A stretch of DNA of 6,954 bases from an uncultured Ectothiorhodospiraceae bacterium (GTDB lineage Bacteria > Pseudomonadota > Gammaproteobacteria > UBA9214), in NCBI GenBank assembly GCA_947258945.1, contig CAMYKJ010000030.1, positions 1 to 6,954 of the forward strand, in the 5' to 3' direction. The notes beneath the pieces are model-generated. The model was not told where the DNA came from. It saw nothing but the letters and a program-made list of their open reading frames with translations, and ran no database searches. A program made the position numbers and the translations under genes. Shown piece by piece: positions 1-6,954 of this stretch. The stretch's first letter is position 1, and each line of letters opens with the position of its first letter.

Positions 1-213
1 GCCGGTATTGAGCACCTCGAGGCCGCGCCTTACACCGTCGGTGGATCCCATGGCAATGGTGCGCACCACGCCGTCACCCAGCTGCTGCTGAACTTCCAGA
101 GTCAGGTTGGCATCGCCGACCTTCAGGGCGTCATAGATCTTCGGCACGCTGTCGCGCGGAAATTCCACGTCGACGACAGCACCGATAATTTCCACAATGT
201 TGCCAGCACTCAT
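1..213 (-). CDS. atpD: ATP synthase F1 subunit beta, N-terminal part (cut by window edge)
   Basis: This is the catalytic subunit of the F1 head of F-type ATP synthase, and only its first 71 codons lie in the window. The translation begins [20 protein letters not shown] and continues through [20 protein letters not shown] to [10 protein letters not shown]. This is the N-terminal beta-barrel domain typical of bacterial beta subunits. The nucleotide-binding domain lies beyond the left edge, so catalytic residues cannot be checked. The ATG at 213-211 is preceded by GAGGA (225-221) at a 7-nt spacing, a good ribosome binding site. The gene follows atpG after a 105-bp gap that contains a large inverted repeat, so it is probably transcribed with the rest of the operon. 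Identity is certain; the state of the rest of the gene is unknown. Confidence 0.97.
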   Translation of the reverse strand, partial: MSAGNIVEIIGAVVDVEFPRDSVPKIYDALKVGDANLTLEVQQQLGDGVVRTIAMGSTDGVRRGLEVLNTG

Positions 214-246
214 GATTTAGTCCTCATAAACGTAATTCTTTTCGCT

Positions 247-311
247 GTAGGAGCGGACGCTGTCCGCGAAGAAACCAGCCATGTTTGTTCGCGGACAGCG
301 TCCGCTCCTGC
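247..311. repeat. REP/BIME-like inverted repeat pair between atpG and atpD
   Basis: Two copies of a 24-nt unit face each other at 247-270 and 288-311, separated by 17 nt (271-287). The inner 22 nt of each arm (249-270 and 288-309) are perfectly complementary. The outer two positions differ by one base, so the unit heads read GTAG and GCAG. Each unit also contains its own small palindrome, GCGGAC-3 nt-GTCCGC (253-267 and 291-305). A GTAG-type head followed by an imperfect GC-rich palindrome is the form of REP sequences mobilised by REP-associated tyrosine transposases (RAYTs). Two units in opposite orientation make a BIME-like element. In the atp transcript it can fold either as one 22-bp stem or as two short hairpins. 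It begins 7 nt beyond the atpG stop codon. It has no U tract, so it is more likely an mRNA-stability or processing element than a terminator. Confidence 0.8.
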
Positions 312-318
312 AATTAAT

Positions 319-1182
319 CTAAACCGCCGCGGCACCGCTGACGATTTCCGAAATTTCCTGTGTAATGGCCGCCTGGCGAGCCTTGTTGTAGATCAGCTGC
401 AATTCGTTGATCAGATCGCCGGCGTTGTCGGTAGCGGACTTCATTGCAATCATGCGCGCGGCCATTTCACAGGCAACGTTCTCGACCACGCTCTGGTAGA
501 CCAGCGATTCAATATAGCGAATCATCAGGGCATCCATGACGGGTACGGAATCGGGCTCGTAGATATAGTCCCAGTGCGTCTTCAGTGCCTCGGCATCGGC
601 CTCGCCGCTGATCGGAATCAGCTGTTTTATTACGGGGCTCTGCGTCATGGTGTTTACGAACTGATTGTGCGACAGATACAGCCGGTCGATCTCGCCGGCC
701 TCGTAGGCGTCGAGCATGACCTTGACGGTACCGATCAGCTCGACCATGGACGGCGCATCACCCAGGTGCGATGCCGTTGCGCGGATGTTGCCACCCATGC
801 GCTTGAAGAAGGCATTGCTCTTGCTGCCGATGAGTGTCAGGTCGATTTTCAGGCCGGCCGCGTCCCACTCTTTCATGCTGGTAATGATTTTCTTGAACAG
901 GTTGATGTTCAGACCGCCGCACAGACCGCGGTCGGTGGAAATGACGATCAGACCGACACGCTTCGCCTCGCGCTCCACCAGGTAGGGATGATGGTATTCC
1001 GGATGCGCGTGGGCGAGGTGTGCAATGACGTTGCCGATCTTCGCCGCATACGGACGCGTCGCCAGCATACGGTCCTGCGCCCGGCGCATCTTGCTCGCCG
1101 CCACCATCTCCATCGCCTTGGTGATCTTCTGCGTACTCTTGATGCTCGCAATCTTGGTGCGTATTTCCTTTGCGCCTGCCAT
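319..1182 (-). CDS. atpG: ATP synthase F1 subunit gamma (rotor shaft)
   Basis: Gamma is the central shaft of F1: rotation driven by the c ring turns it inside the alpha3beta3 head. The 287-residue length matches bacterial gamma subunits. The N-terminal helix contains [20 protein letters not shown]. The conserved [11 protein letters not shown] block lies at about residues 82-92. The C-terminal helix ends with the family signature [14 protein letters not shown] (residues 273-286). The ATG at 1182 lies 22 nt after the atpA stop. Its Shine-Dalgarno is only moderate (GGGA in CGGGATAACGAC before the ATG), so translation may be partly coupled to atpA. The stop (TAG, 321-319) is followed closely by the REP-like inverted repeat that separates it from atpD. 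I see no truncation or missing motif. Confidence 0.98.
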   Translation of the reverse strand: MAGAKEIRTKIASIKSTQKITKAMEMVAASKMRRAQDRMLATRPYAAKIGNVIAHLAHAHPEYHHPYLVEREAKRVGLIVISTDRGLCGGLNINLFKKIITSMKEWDAAGLKIDLTLIGSKSNAFFKRMGGNIRATASHLGDAPSMVELIGTVKVMLDAYEAGEIDRLYLSHNQFVNTMTQSPVIKQLIPISGEADAEALKTHWDYIYEPDSVPVMDALMIRYIESLVYQSVVENVACEMAARMIAMKSATDNAGDLINELQLIYNKARQAAITQEISEIVSGAAAV

Positions 1183-1204
1183 GTCGTTATCCCGTGTGTC
1201 CCGC

Positions 1205-2746
1205 CTACCAGGTAGCGTTGGCCTTGAATTCCTCTACCACACTTCTCAGGCCTGCCTCGATCTCGTCGTTGTAATCTGCGGTTGTGTTTATCTTGTCCTG
1301 CAGCTCGCCATGACTGGCGCGCATAAAAGCGTGTAGCGCATGCTCGAAATCCACGACCTTGTTGAGCTCGACGTCATCCAGGTAACCCTGGTCAGCGGCA
1401 AACAGCGATACAGCCATTTCGGCTACCGACAGTGGTGAGTACTGTTTCTGTTTCATCAACTCGGTGACGCGCTGGCCGCGCTCCAGTTGCTTGCGGGTGG
1501 CCTCGTCGAGGTCTGATGCAAATTGCGAGAAGGCCGCCAGTTCACGATACTGCGCCAGTGCCAGACGCACGCCGCCACCCAGCTTCTTGATGATCTTGGT
1601 CTGGGCGGCACCACCCACGCGCGACACGGACAGGCCGGCGTTGATGGCCGGACGGATACCGGCATTGAACAGGTCGGACTCCAGGAAGATCTGGCCGTCG
1701 GTAATGGAGATCACGTTGGTCGGCACGAAGGCAGATACGTCGCCCGCCTGCGTCTCGATGATCGGCAGTGCGGTCAGTGAGCCGGTCTTGCCCTTCACTT
1801 CGCCATTGGTGCGCTCCTCGACGTCGTGGGCGTTGATGCGCGCAGCCCGTTCGAGCAGGCGTGAATGCAGGTAAAACACGTCACCCGGGTAGGCCTCACG
1901 ACCCGGCGGACGACGCAGCAGCAGCGAAACCTGGCGATAGGCCCAGGCCTGCTTGGTCAGATCGTCATAGATGATCAGCGCGTCCTCGCCGCGATCGCGG
2001 AAGTACTCGCCCATCGAGCAGCCGGCATACGGGGCGATATACTGCATGGCCGCCGAATCGGCCGCTGCCGCCGCCACCACGATGGTGTGCTCCATGGCGC
2101 CGTGTTCTTCCAGCTTGCGCACCACGGTAGCGATGGAAGAATTCTTCTGACCGACCGCCACGTAGATACACTTAATGCCGGTACCCTTCTGGTTGATGAT
2201 GGTATCGATAGCAACCGCGCTCTTGCCGGTCTGGCGGTCGCCGATAATCAGCTCGCGCTGACCGCGGCCGATCGGCACCATGGAGTCGATCGATTTCAGG
2301 CCGGTCTGCACCGGCTGATCGACGGACTGGCGCGCGATCACGCCCGGTGCGATCTTTTCGATCGGCGAGCTCATGCTGCTTTCGATCGGTCCCTTGCCGT
2401 CGACCGGATTACCCAGTGAATCAACCACGCGGCCAAGCAGGCCTTCACCCACCGGCACCTCGAGGATACGCCCGGTACACTTGACGCTGTCGCCCTCGGT
2501 GATGCTCTTGTAGTCACCGAGAATAACGGCGCCAACGGAATCACGTTCCAGGTTGAGTGCCATGCCGAAGATGTTGCCGGGAAATTCCAGCATCTCGCCC
2601 TGCATGGCGTCGGCCAGGCCGTGTATACGCGCGATGCCGTCGCTCAGGCTGACCACGGTACCCTCGGTACGCGCCTCGGCCACGGCCTCGAACTGTTCGA
2701 TGCGGCTCTTGATCAGCTCGCTGATTTCGGTCGGATTTAGTTGCAT
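1205..2746 (-). CDS. atpA: ATP synthase F1 subunit alpha
   Basis: Alpha is the non-catalytic nucleotide-binding subunit that alternates with beta in the F1 head and contributes an arginine to each catalytic site. The protein has 513 residues, the same as in E. coli. The Walker A motif GDRQTGKS is at residues 169-176 and the Walker B region LIIYDD at 257-262. The block [20 protein letters not shown] starts near 276. The family signature [10 protein letters not shown] is at 366-375, immediately followed by the catalytic arginine finger R376. The N-terminal beta-barrel domain (to about residue 95) and the C-terminal helical domain (from about 380) are complete. The ATG at 2746 is preceded by AAGG nine nt upstream and lies 28 nt after the atpH stop. 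This is the expected place in the operon, and nothing unusual is seen in the coding sequence. Confidence 0.99.
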   Translation of the reverse strand: MQLNPTEISELIKSRIEQFEAVAEARTEGTVVSLSDGIARIHGLADAMQGEMLEFPGNIFGMALNLERDSVGAVILGDYKSITEGDSVKCTGRILEVPVGEGLLGRVVDSLGNPVDGKGPIESSMSSPIEKIAPGVIARQSVDQPVQTGLKSIDSMVPIGRGQRELIIGDRQTGKSAVAIDTIINQKGTGIKCIYVAVGQKNSSIATVVRKLEEHGAMEHTIVVAAAAADSAAMQYIAPYAGCSMGEYFRDRGEDALIIYDDLTKQAWAYRQVSLLLRRPPGREAYPGDVFYLHSRLLERAARINAHDVEERTNGEVKGKTGSLTALPIIETQAGDVSAFVPTNVISITDGQIFLESDLFNAGIRPAINAGLSVSRVGGAAQTKIIKKLGGGVRLALAQYRELAAFSQFASDLDEATRKQLERGQRVTELMKQKQYSPLSVAEMAVSLFAADQGYLDDVELNKVVDFEHALHAFMRASHGELQDKINTTADYNDEIEAGLRSVVEEFKANATW

Positions 2747-2774
2747 AGTTGTTTACCTTGAAAAAACTGTCGAA

Positions 2775-3311
2775 TCAGTTATGCAGGGCCGTGCCCAGGC
2801 GCTCCAGCTTGCCGCGCACGGAACCGTCGATGACCAGGTCGCCGGCACGCACAATGGCGCCGCCCAGCAGTGAGGCATCGGTTGTACAGGCCAGGGTGAC
2901 ATCGCGTCCGAGGCGCCGGCTCAGGCTGGCAATGACCTCGGCCTGCTGTGCCTCGGTGGCGGGAAATGCCGACACCAGCTCGGCCTGCACCGAACCTTCC
3001 GCCTCGCTACGCTGCATCTCAAACAGGGCCGCGATCTCGGGCAGCAGCCCCAGGCGACGATTGGCCGCCAGCACACGGATAAAATTGGCTGCCTTGTCAT
3101 CCAGTCGATCGCCACCAATGTTGATAAACAGGTTGGCCAGCTGTGTTTCCGTCAGGCGCGGGCTTTCCACCAGCTCGCGCATGTCGGCATCGTCGGCCAC
3201 AGCGGCCAGCAGGCCCAGCTTGTCCGACCAGTCCTGCAGCTTGCCCTGCTCGCTGGCAAAATTGAAGGCGGCCTGCGCATAGGGGCGCGCAATGGTCAGG
3301 GCCTCGGCCAT
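2775..3311 (-). CDS. atpH: ATP synthase F1 subunit delta (OSCP, stator cap)
   Basis: Delta sits on top of F1 and ties the alpha3beta3 head to the b-subunit stalk. The 178-residue protein starts MAEALTIARPYAQAAF, the usual N-terminus of the family. It carries the C-terminal signature region GGAIVRAGDLVIDGSV at residues 150-165. The ATG at 3311-3309 is the only possible start: the reading frame upstream runs to a TGA with no ATG, GTG or TTG between. This start lacks a well-placed Shine-Dalgarno, having only AAGG three to four nt away. Its A is the last base of the TAA of an 11-codon ORF that has a strong ribosome binding site of its own. atpH translation is therefore probably coupled to that leader ORF. 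The spacer to atpF (122 bp) is long for this operon. Confidence 0.98.
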   Translation of the reverse strand: MAEALTIARPYAQAAFNFASEQGKLQDWSDKLGLLAAVADDADMRELVESPRLTETQLANLFINIGGDRLDDKAANFIRVLAANRRLGLLPEIAALFEMQRSEAEGSVQAELVSAFPATEAQQAEVIASLSRRLGRDVTLACTTDASLLGGAIVRAGDLVIDGSVRGKLERLGTALHN

Positions 3312-3346
3312 TAGCCTTGACGCTGCATCAGGACAGCCAGTGTCAT
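3311..3346 (-). CDS. Possible 11-codon leader ORF coupled to atpH
   Basis: An ATG at 3346-3344 opens an ORF encoding MTLAVLMQRQG. It ends in TAA at 3313-3311, whose last A is the first base of the atpH start (TAATG). The sequence AAGGAGG (3357-3351), a near-perfect Shine-Dalgarno, lies 4 nt before this ATG. It is the strongest ribosome binding site seen in the window. The frame is open further upstream and an ATG at 3385 would give 24 residues, but that ATG has no good ribosome binding site. I recognise no homologue. The most likely role is to load ribosomes that reinitiate at atpH, so the peptide itself may have no function. It could also be an accident of sequence drift in the spacer. Translation is inferred, not proven. 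Confidence 0.45.
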   Translation of the reverse strand: MTLAVLMQRQG

Positions 3347-3350
3347 GATG

Positions 3351-3357
3351 CCTCCTT
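3351..3357 (-). promoter_or_regulatory. Strong Shine-Dalgarno upstream of leader ORF and atpH
   Basis: The minus strand reads AAGGAGG here, complementary to the 3' end of 16S rRNA. It is 4 nt from the ATG of the 11-codon ORF but 39 nt from the atpH start, too far to serve atpH directly. It therefore supports initiation at the leader ORF with coupling into atpH. Confidence 0.65.
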
Positions 3358-3372
3358 CATTTGATTGTGAAA

Positions 3373-3402
3373 AATATACATTCATCTCGTTTAAATATTT
3401 AA
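3373..3402 (-). promoter_or_regulatory. AT-rich palindromic segment, weak candidate internal promoter
   Basis: The atpF-atpH spacer is about 40% GC, and its core (3361-3400) is only 20% GC, unlike the GC-rich genes around it. It holds a perfect 12-bp palindrome TTAAATATTTAA (3391-3402) and, on the minus strand, TATATT (3378-3373), which resembles a -10 box. No good -35 box sits 16-18 bp upstream of it. An internal promoter for atpHAGD is possible but weakly supported. The segment may instead be an unstructured ribosome-accessible leader or a protein-binding site. Confidence 0.25.
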
Positions 3403-3433
3403 GTCCTGATTGTCAGCTGGTACAACATCAAGG

Positions 3434-3904
3434 CTAGATATCCGCCGCCAGCTTGTTGAGCAGTTCGCCGTGCGCGGCCTCATCGATTTCGCGTTCCAGC
3501 ACCTTGCCGGCACCGGCCAGCGCAATCGAGACCACCTGGCCACGCAGCTCCTCGCGTACGCGGTTGAGCTCCTGCTCGATCTCGGCCTGTGCGGCCGTCT
3601 TCAGGCGATCGCCCTCGACACGCGCATCGCCTTTGGCATCGTCAACAATCTCCGCGGCACGCTTGTCGGCGCGGCCGATGATTTCTCCGGCCTGCTCCTT
3701 GGCCTCGCGCAGAATGTCCTTGGCGCGCTCCTCGGCCAGCTCCTTCTCATGCTTGCCGCGCTCGGCTGCAGCCAGGCCGTCGGCGATCTTGTTCTTGCGT
3801 GTTTCCAGCGCATTCATGACCGGTGGCCAGATAAACTTCATGCAGAACCACACGAAGACGATAAACGTTATGCTCTGGCCAATCAGTGTCGCGTTGAAAT
3901 TCAT
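3434..3904 (-). CDS. atpF: ATP synthase Fo subunit b (stator stalk)
   Basis: Subunit b forms the peripheral stalk dimer that holds F1 still while the rotor turns. The 156-residue length equals that of E. coli b. The N-terminus MNFNATLIGQSITFIVFVWF is a short periplasmic tip leading into a single membrane helix (about residues 5-27). A long charged, alanine- and glutamate-rich helix follows (about 35-135), suited to coiled-coil dimerisation. The C-terminal part GKVLEREIDEAAHGELLNKL is the delta-binding end. The ATG at 3904 has a good Shine-Dalgarno (GAGGT, six nt upstream). The gene follows atpE after 46 nt. Only one b-type gene is present, so this is the homodimeric form rather than the b/b' pair of cyanobacteria and alphaproteobacteria. 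Confidence 0.98.
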   Translation of the reverse strand: MNFNATLIGQSITFIVFVWFCMKFIWPPVMNALETRKNKIADGLAAAERGKHEKELAEERAKDILREAKEQAGEIIGRADKRAAEIVDDAKGDARVEGDRLKTAAQAEIEQELNRVREELRGQVVSIALAGAGKVLEREIDEAAHGELLNKLAADI

Positions 3905-3950
3905 GCTTGCACCTCGTACCGCAAATACCGTTGTTAAGTGTCCGCCCGGG

Positions 3951-5454
<1,504 letters not shown>

Positions 5455-5488
5455 GAATATCAGCCTTTTTTCAATAGGTTACGTGAGA

Positions 5489-5551
5489 CTGCCGCCTGCG
5501 GGGATCGGTTTTTCAACAGGATCCGCAACACGCCGGCCACCCACGCGGCAG
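5489..5551 (-). promoter_or_regulatory. Potentially structured 5' leader of the atp operon
   Basis: The leader between the predicted start site and atpI contains nested inverted repeats. An outer 7-bp pair (CTGCCGC/GCGGCAG) lies at 5545-5551 and 5489-5495. An inner stem of TGCG plus GATC pairs 5520-5527 with 5497-5506, with a two-base bulge and a 13-nt loop. The outer arm lies right at the predicted 5' end, so whether it is transcribed depends on the exact start site. No known riboswitch family is recognised. Confidence 0.3.
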
Positions 5552-5557
5552 CGGGGA

Positions 5558-5587
5558 ATTATAAAGACGCTCTATAGGAGGGGTCAA
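5558..5587 (-). promoter_or_regulatory. Sigma70-type promoter of the atp operon
   Basis: On the minus strand, TTGACC (5587-5582, five of six consensus bases) is followed after 18 bp by TATAAT (5563-5558, a perfect -10 box). Transcription would start near 5551, leaving a leader of about 97 nt before the atpI GTG. It lies just downstream of the hairpin terminator after parB. The atp operon therefore appears to be transcribed separately from parAB. It is the best promoter in the window by sequence. Confidence 0.85.
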
Positions 5588-5600
5588 TGAAGTTACTGGA

Positions 5601-5628
5601 AAATCCGGCAGAAATAATTTTTCTGCCG
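5601..5628 (-). terminator. Likely rho-independent terminator of parB
   Basis: CGGCAGAAA and TTTCTGCCG (5606-5614 and 5620-5628) form a 9-bp stem with a 5-nt loop, starting 25 nt after the parB stop. On the minus strand the stem is followed by GGATTTTC, a short T tract. The tract is weak, but position and orientation fit termination of parB just before the atp promoter. Confidence 0.65.
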
Positions 5629-5653
5629 TAAATGCCCCCAGGTAGCCTGCCCG

Positions 5654-6583
5654 TTAGCGGATGTGCGCCAGGATACCGTCCAGCTCGTCGAGGCTGTTGT
5701 AGCTGATCTCCAGCTTGCCCTTGCCGCTACGCCCGGCACGGATCAGCACACTGGCACCGAGCCTGTCGGCCAGGTCCGACTCGAGCCGCTGGATGTCCGG
5801 GTCCTTCGGCGCCGTGGCCGGCCTGGCCTTGCGTGGTTGCTGCAGCTGCCGGACCAGTCCCTCGGTCGCGCGCACGCTCAGTCCGCGGGCCTTCACCTGA
5901 CGGGCCGCCTCGACCTGGCGGGTACCACTCAATGCCAGCAGGGCACGTGCGTGTCCCATCTCCAGCACACCCTGTTCCACCATGTCCTTGACGCTGTCCT
6001 CCAGCTCCAGCAGGCGCAACAGGTTGCTGACGGCGGCGCGCGAGCGGCCGACGGCCGCGGCCGCCTGCTCGTGGGTCAGCTCGAATTCGCGGATCAGTCG
6101 ATCAAGCGCCCTGGCCTCTTCCAGCGGGTTGAGGTTCTCGCGCTGGATATTCTCGATCAACGCGATGGCGATGGCGGCACGGTCCTCCACCTCGCGGACG
6201 ATGGACGGTATCTCATGCAGACCGGCCAGCTGCGCGGCACGCCAGCGGCGCTCGCCGGCAATGATCTCGTACTTGCCTGCGCCGACGGCACGCACCACGA
6301 TCGGCTGCAACACACCCTGTGCACTGATCGAGTCCGCCAGGTCCTGCAGCGTTTCCTTGTGCATGTCGATGCGCGGCTGGTATTTTCCGCGCCGGATGAT
6401 GTCGACCGGCAAACTGCACAGGGCACCGTCAACCCGCTGCGCGTCGGTCACCGCCTTGCCGTCATCCGGCACCGCCTTCAGCGCAGGGGCGGCGGCGGGA
6501 ACGGTTTCCGCACCGGTCGAACCTGCCGTCGATCCCAGCAAGGCATCCAGGCCGCGTCCCAGTCCCCGTTTCTTTGCTGCCAT
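5654..6583 (-). CDS. parB: Chromosome partitioning protein ParB (Spo0J family)
   Basis: ParB binds parS sites near the origin, spreads on DNA as a CTP-dependent clamp and drives origin segregation with ParA. The 309-residue protein has the expected parts in order. The N-terminal ParA-interacting motif is RGLGRGLDALLG (residues 6-17), followed by a variable linker. The CTP-binding ParB domain includes GERRWRA (110-116) and ENIQRENLNPLEEA (144-157). The helix-turn-helix region LTHEQAAAAVGRSRAAVSNL spans about 169-188. A second linker (about 248-262) leads to the C-terminal dimerisation domain ending SLDELDGILAHIR. The ATG at 6583 gives the canonical N-terminus; GAGG lies ten nt upstream. A 95-bp gap with a large inverted repeat separates it from parA. 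Its position next to the atp operon is typical of the origin region. Confidence 0.98.
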   Translation of the reverse strand: MAAKKRGLGRGLDALLGSTAGSTGAETVPAAAPALKAVPDDGKAVTDAQRVDGALCSLPVDIIRRGKYQPRIDMHKETLQDLADSISAQGVLQPIVVRAVGAGKYEIIAGERRWRAAQLAGLHEIPSIVREVEDRAAIAIALIENIQRENLNPLEEARALDRLIREFELTHEQAAAAVGRSRAAVSNLLRLLELEDSVKDMVEQGVLEMGHARALLALSGTRQVEAARQVKARGLSVRATEGLVRQLQQPRKARPATAPKDPDIQRLESDLADRLGASVLIRAGRSGKGKLEISYNSLDELDGILAHIR

Positions 6584-6608
6584 ATCGTTACCGCCTCACC
6601 CGTGGTAA

Positions 6609-6677
6609 AAAAGCGGTCGAAACCCTGTTAGTTCTTTTACACAAGTGTGCCGAAAGAAACGGGTACCGACCGCTTTT
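6609..6677 (-). terminator. Terminator- or attenuator-like inverted repeat between parA and parB
   Basis: AAAAGCGGTCG (6609-6619) and CGACCGCTTTT (6667-6677) are perfect 11-bp complements spanning 47 nt. The first transcribed arm starts two nt after the parA stop. The second is followed on the minus strand by a run of six Ts, as in an intrinsic terminator. The loop holds smaller pairings, TTCTTT/AAAGAA (6632-6637/6653-6658) and ACAC/GTGT (6639-6642/6645-6648), which would stack into one long imperfect hairpin. It could end parA transcripts, reduce read-through into parB, or stabilise processed ends. No convincing promoter for parB is seen in the gap. Confidence 0.5.
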
Positions 6678-6678
6678 A

Positions 6679-6954
6679 CTATGCATGTGATGTCTGTGTA
6701 GCGCTATGTTCGCCGTGCGCGGCCCGCTCCTGTTCGCGCAGTTGCGCCTCCTCGGCCTCGCGCCGGATGAATTCACCGGCCAGCGCCAGGTAGGCAGACG
6801 CGCCGCGCGAACTCTTGTCATAGCGCAGCACCGGCAAACCGTGACTCGGCGCCTCGGCGAGCCGTACGTTGCGTGGAATGATGGTGCGATAGACCTTGTT
6901 GCCGAAGTGCTCATGCAGCTGCACGGACACCTCGCCGGCAAGCCGGTTGCGCGC
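6679..6954 (-). CDS. parA: Chromosome partitioning ATPase ParA (Soj), C-terminal part (cut by window edge)
   Basis: ParA is a Walker-type ATPase that forms dynamic gradients on the nucleoid to move ParB-parS complexes. Only the last 91 codons are present. The frame reads through the right edge as ARNRLAGEVSVQLHEHFGNK and continues with YRTIIPRNVRLAEAPSHGLP, the conserved C-terminal block of chromosomal ParA/Soj. SSRGASAYLALAGEFIRR follows, then a charged tail of about 24 residues to the TAG at 6681-6679. A GTG at 6930 lies inside the gene and is not its start. The deviant Walker A motif and the DNA-binding arginines are beyond the window or not assignable here. Its partner parB lies immediately downstream. 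Confidence 0.96.
   Translation of the reverse strand, partial: ARNRLAGEVSVQLHEHFGNKVYRTIIPRNVRLAEAPSHGLPVLRYDKSSRGASAYLALAGEFIRREAEEAQLREQERAAHGEHSATQTSHA

Noticed and set aside
247..311. Rho-independent terminator between atpG and atpD
   Set aside because: The stem is strong but no T tract follows it on either strand, and atpD must be transcribed in stoichiometry with atpA. A REP-like element fits better.
1865..2419. A 184-codon plus-strand frame within atpA, and similar plus-strand frames opposite atpG, atpH, atpF and atpB
   Set aside because: They are antisense shadows of well-identified atp genes, with arginine- and histidine-rich compositions and no ribosome binding sites of note.
5663..6631. 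A 322-codon open frame on the plus strand opposite parB, slightly longer than parB itself
   Set aside because: Its translation is low-complexity (rich in Q, D, R and L) with no recognisable domain, and it mirrors a clear ParB gene. GC-rich codon use commonly leaves the antisense frame open.
6609..6677. Pasteurellaceae-type DNA uptake signal, because AAAAGCGGTCG resembles ACAAGCGGTC
   Set aside because: The core differs from the uptake consensus, the two copies form a terminator-like pair, no further copies are seen in the window, and the GC-rich composition does not fit Pasteurellaceae.
6584..6678. A parS site or a sigma54 promoter in the parA-parB gap
   Set aside because: Nothing close to the parS consensus TGTTTCACGTGAAACA was seen here or elsewhere in the window. 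The GGCAC...TTGTG segment lacks the GC at the required -12 spacing.

Overview
The window is a core-genome locus from a proteobacterium, most likely a gammaproteobacterium. It carries the 3' end of parA, then parB, then the F-type ATP synthase operon atpI-atpB-atpE-atpF-atpH-atpA-atpG-atpD, all on the minus strand. This order is the classic neighbourhood of the chromosomal origin in gammaproteobacteria (mnmG-rsmG-parA-parB-atp). Key residues in AtpA align with E. coli numbering without gaps (Walker A at 169-176, arginine finger R376). The genes are GC-rich by eye. I cannot name the genus from sequence alone.

Layout in the direction of transcription (right to left): parA C-terminus (6954-6679, cut by the window edge); a 95-bp gap with a large inverted repeat; parB (6583-5654); a 199-bp gap with a likely parB terminator, a strong sigma70-like promoter and a structured leader; atpI (5454-5071, GTG start), overlapping atpB (5081-4224) by 11 nt; atpE (4184-3951); atpF (3904-3434); an unusually long, AT-rich 122-bp gap holding a small leader ORF; atpH (3311-2775); atpA (2746-1205); atpG (1182-319); a 105-bp gap holding a REP-like inverted pair; and the first 71 codons of atpD (213-1, cut by the window edge). 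No gene-free stretch exceeds 300 bp.

ParA and ParB are the chromosome segregation pair. AtpB, AtpE and AtpF form the membrane Fo sector (proton channel, rotor ring, stator). AtpH joins the stator to F1, and AtpA, AtpG and AtpD are F1 subunits. AtpI is an accessory protein for rotor-ring assembly. All genes look intact apart from those cut by the edges, and the catalytic and ion-binding residues I checked are present. The c subunit is of the proton type.

I see no mobile gene, CRISPR array, RNA gene or novel multi-gene system. The features worth a second look are non-coding: the atpF-atpH spacer, where a strong Shine-Dalgarno serves an 11-codon ORF whose stop overlaps the atpH start; the REP/BIME-like hairpin between atpG and atpD; the terminator-like inverted repeat between parA and parB; and the atp promoter and leader.
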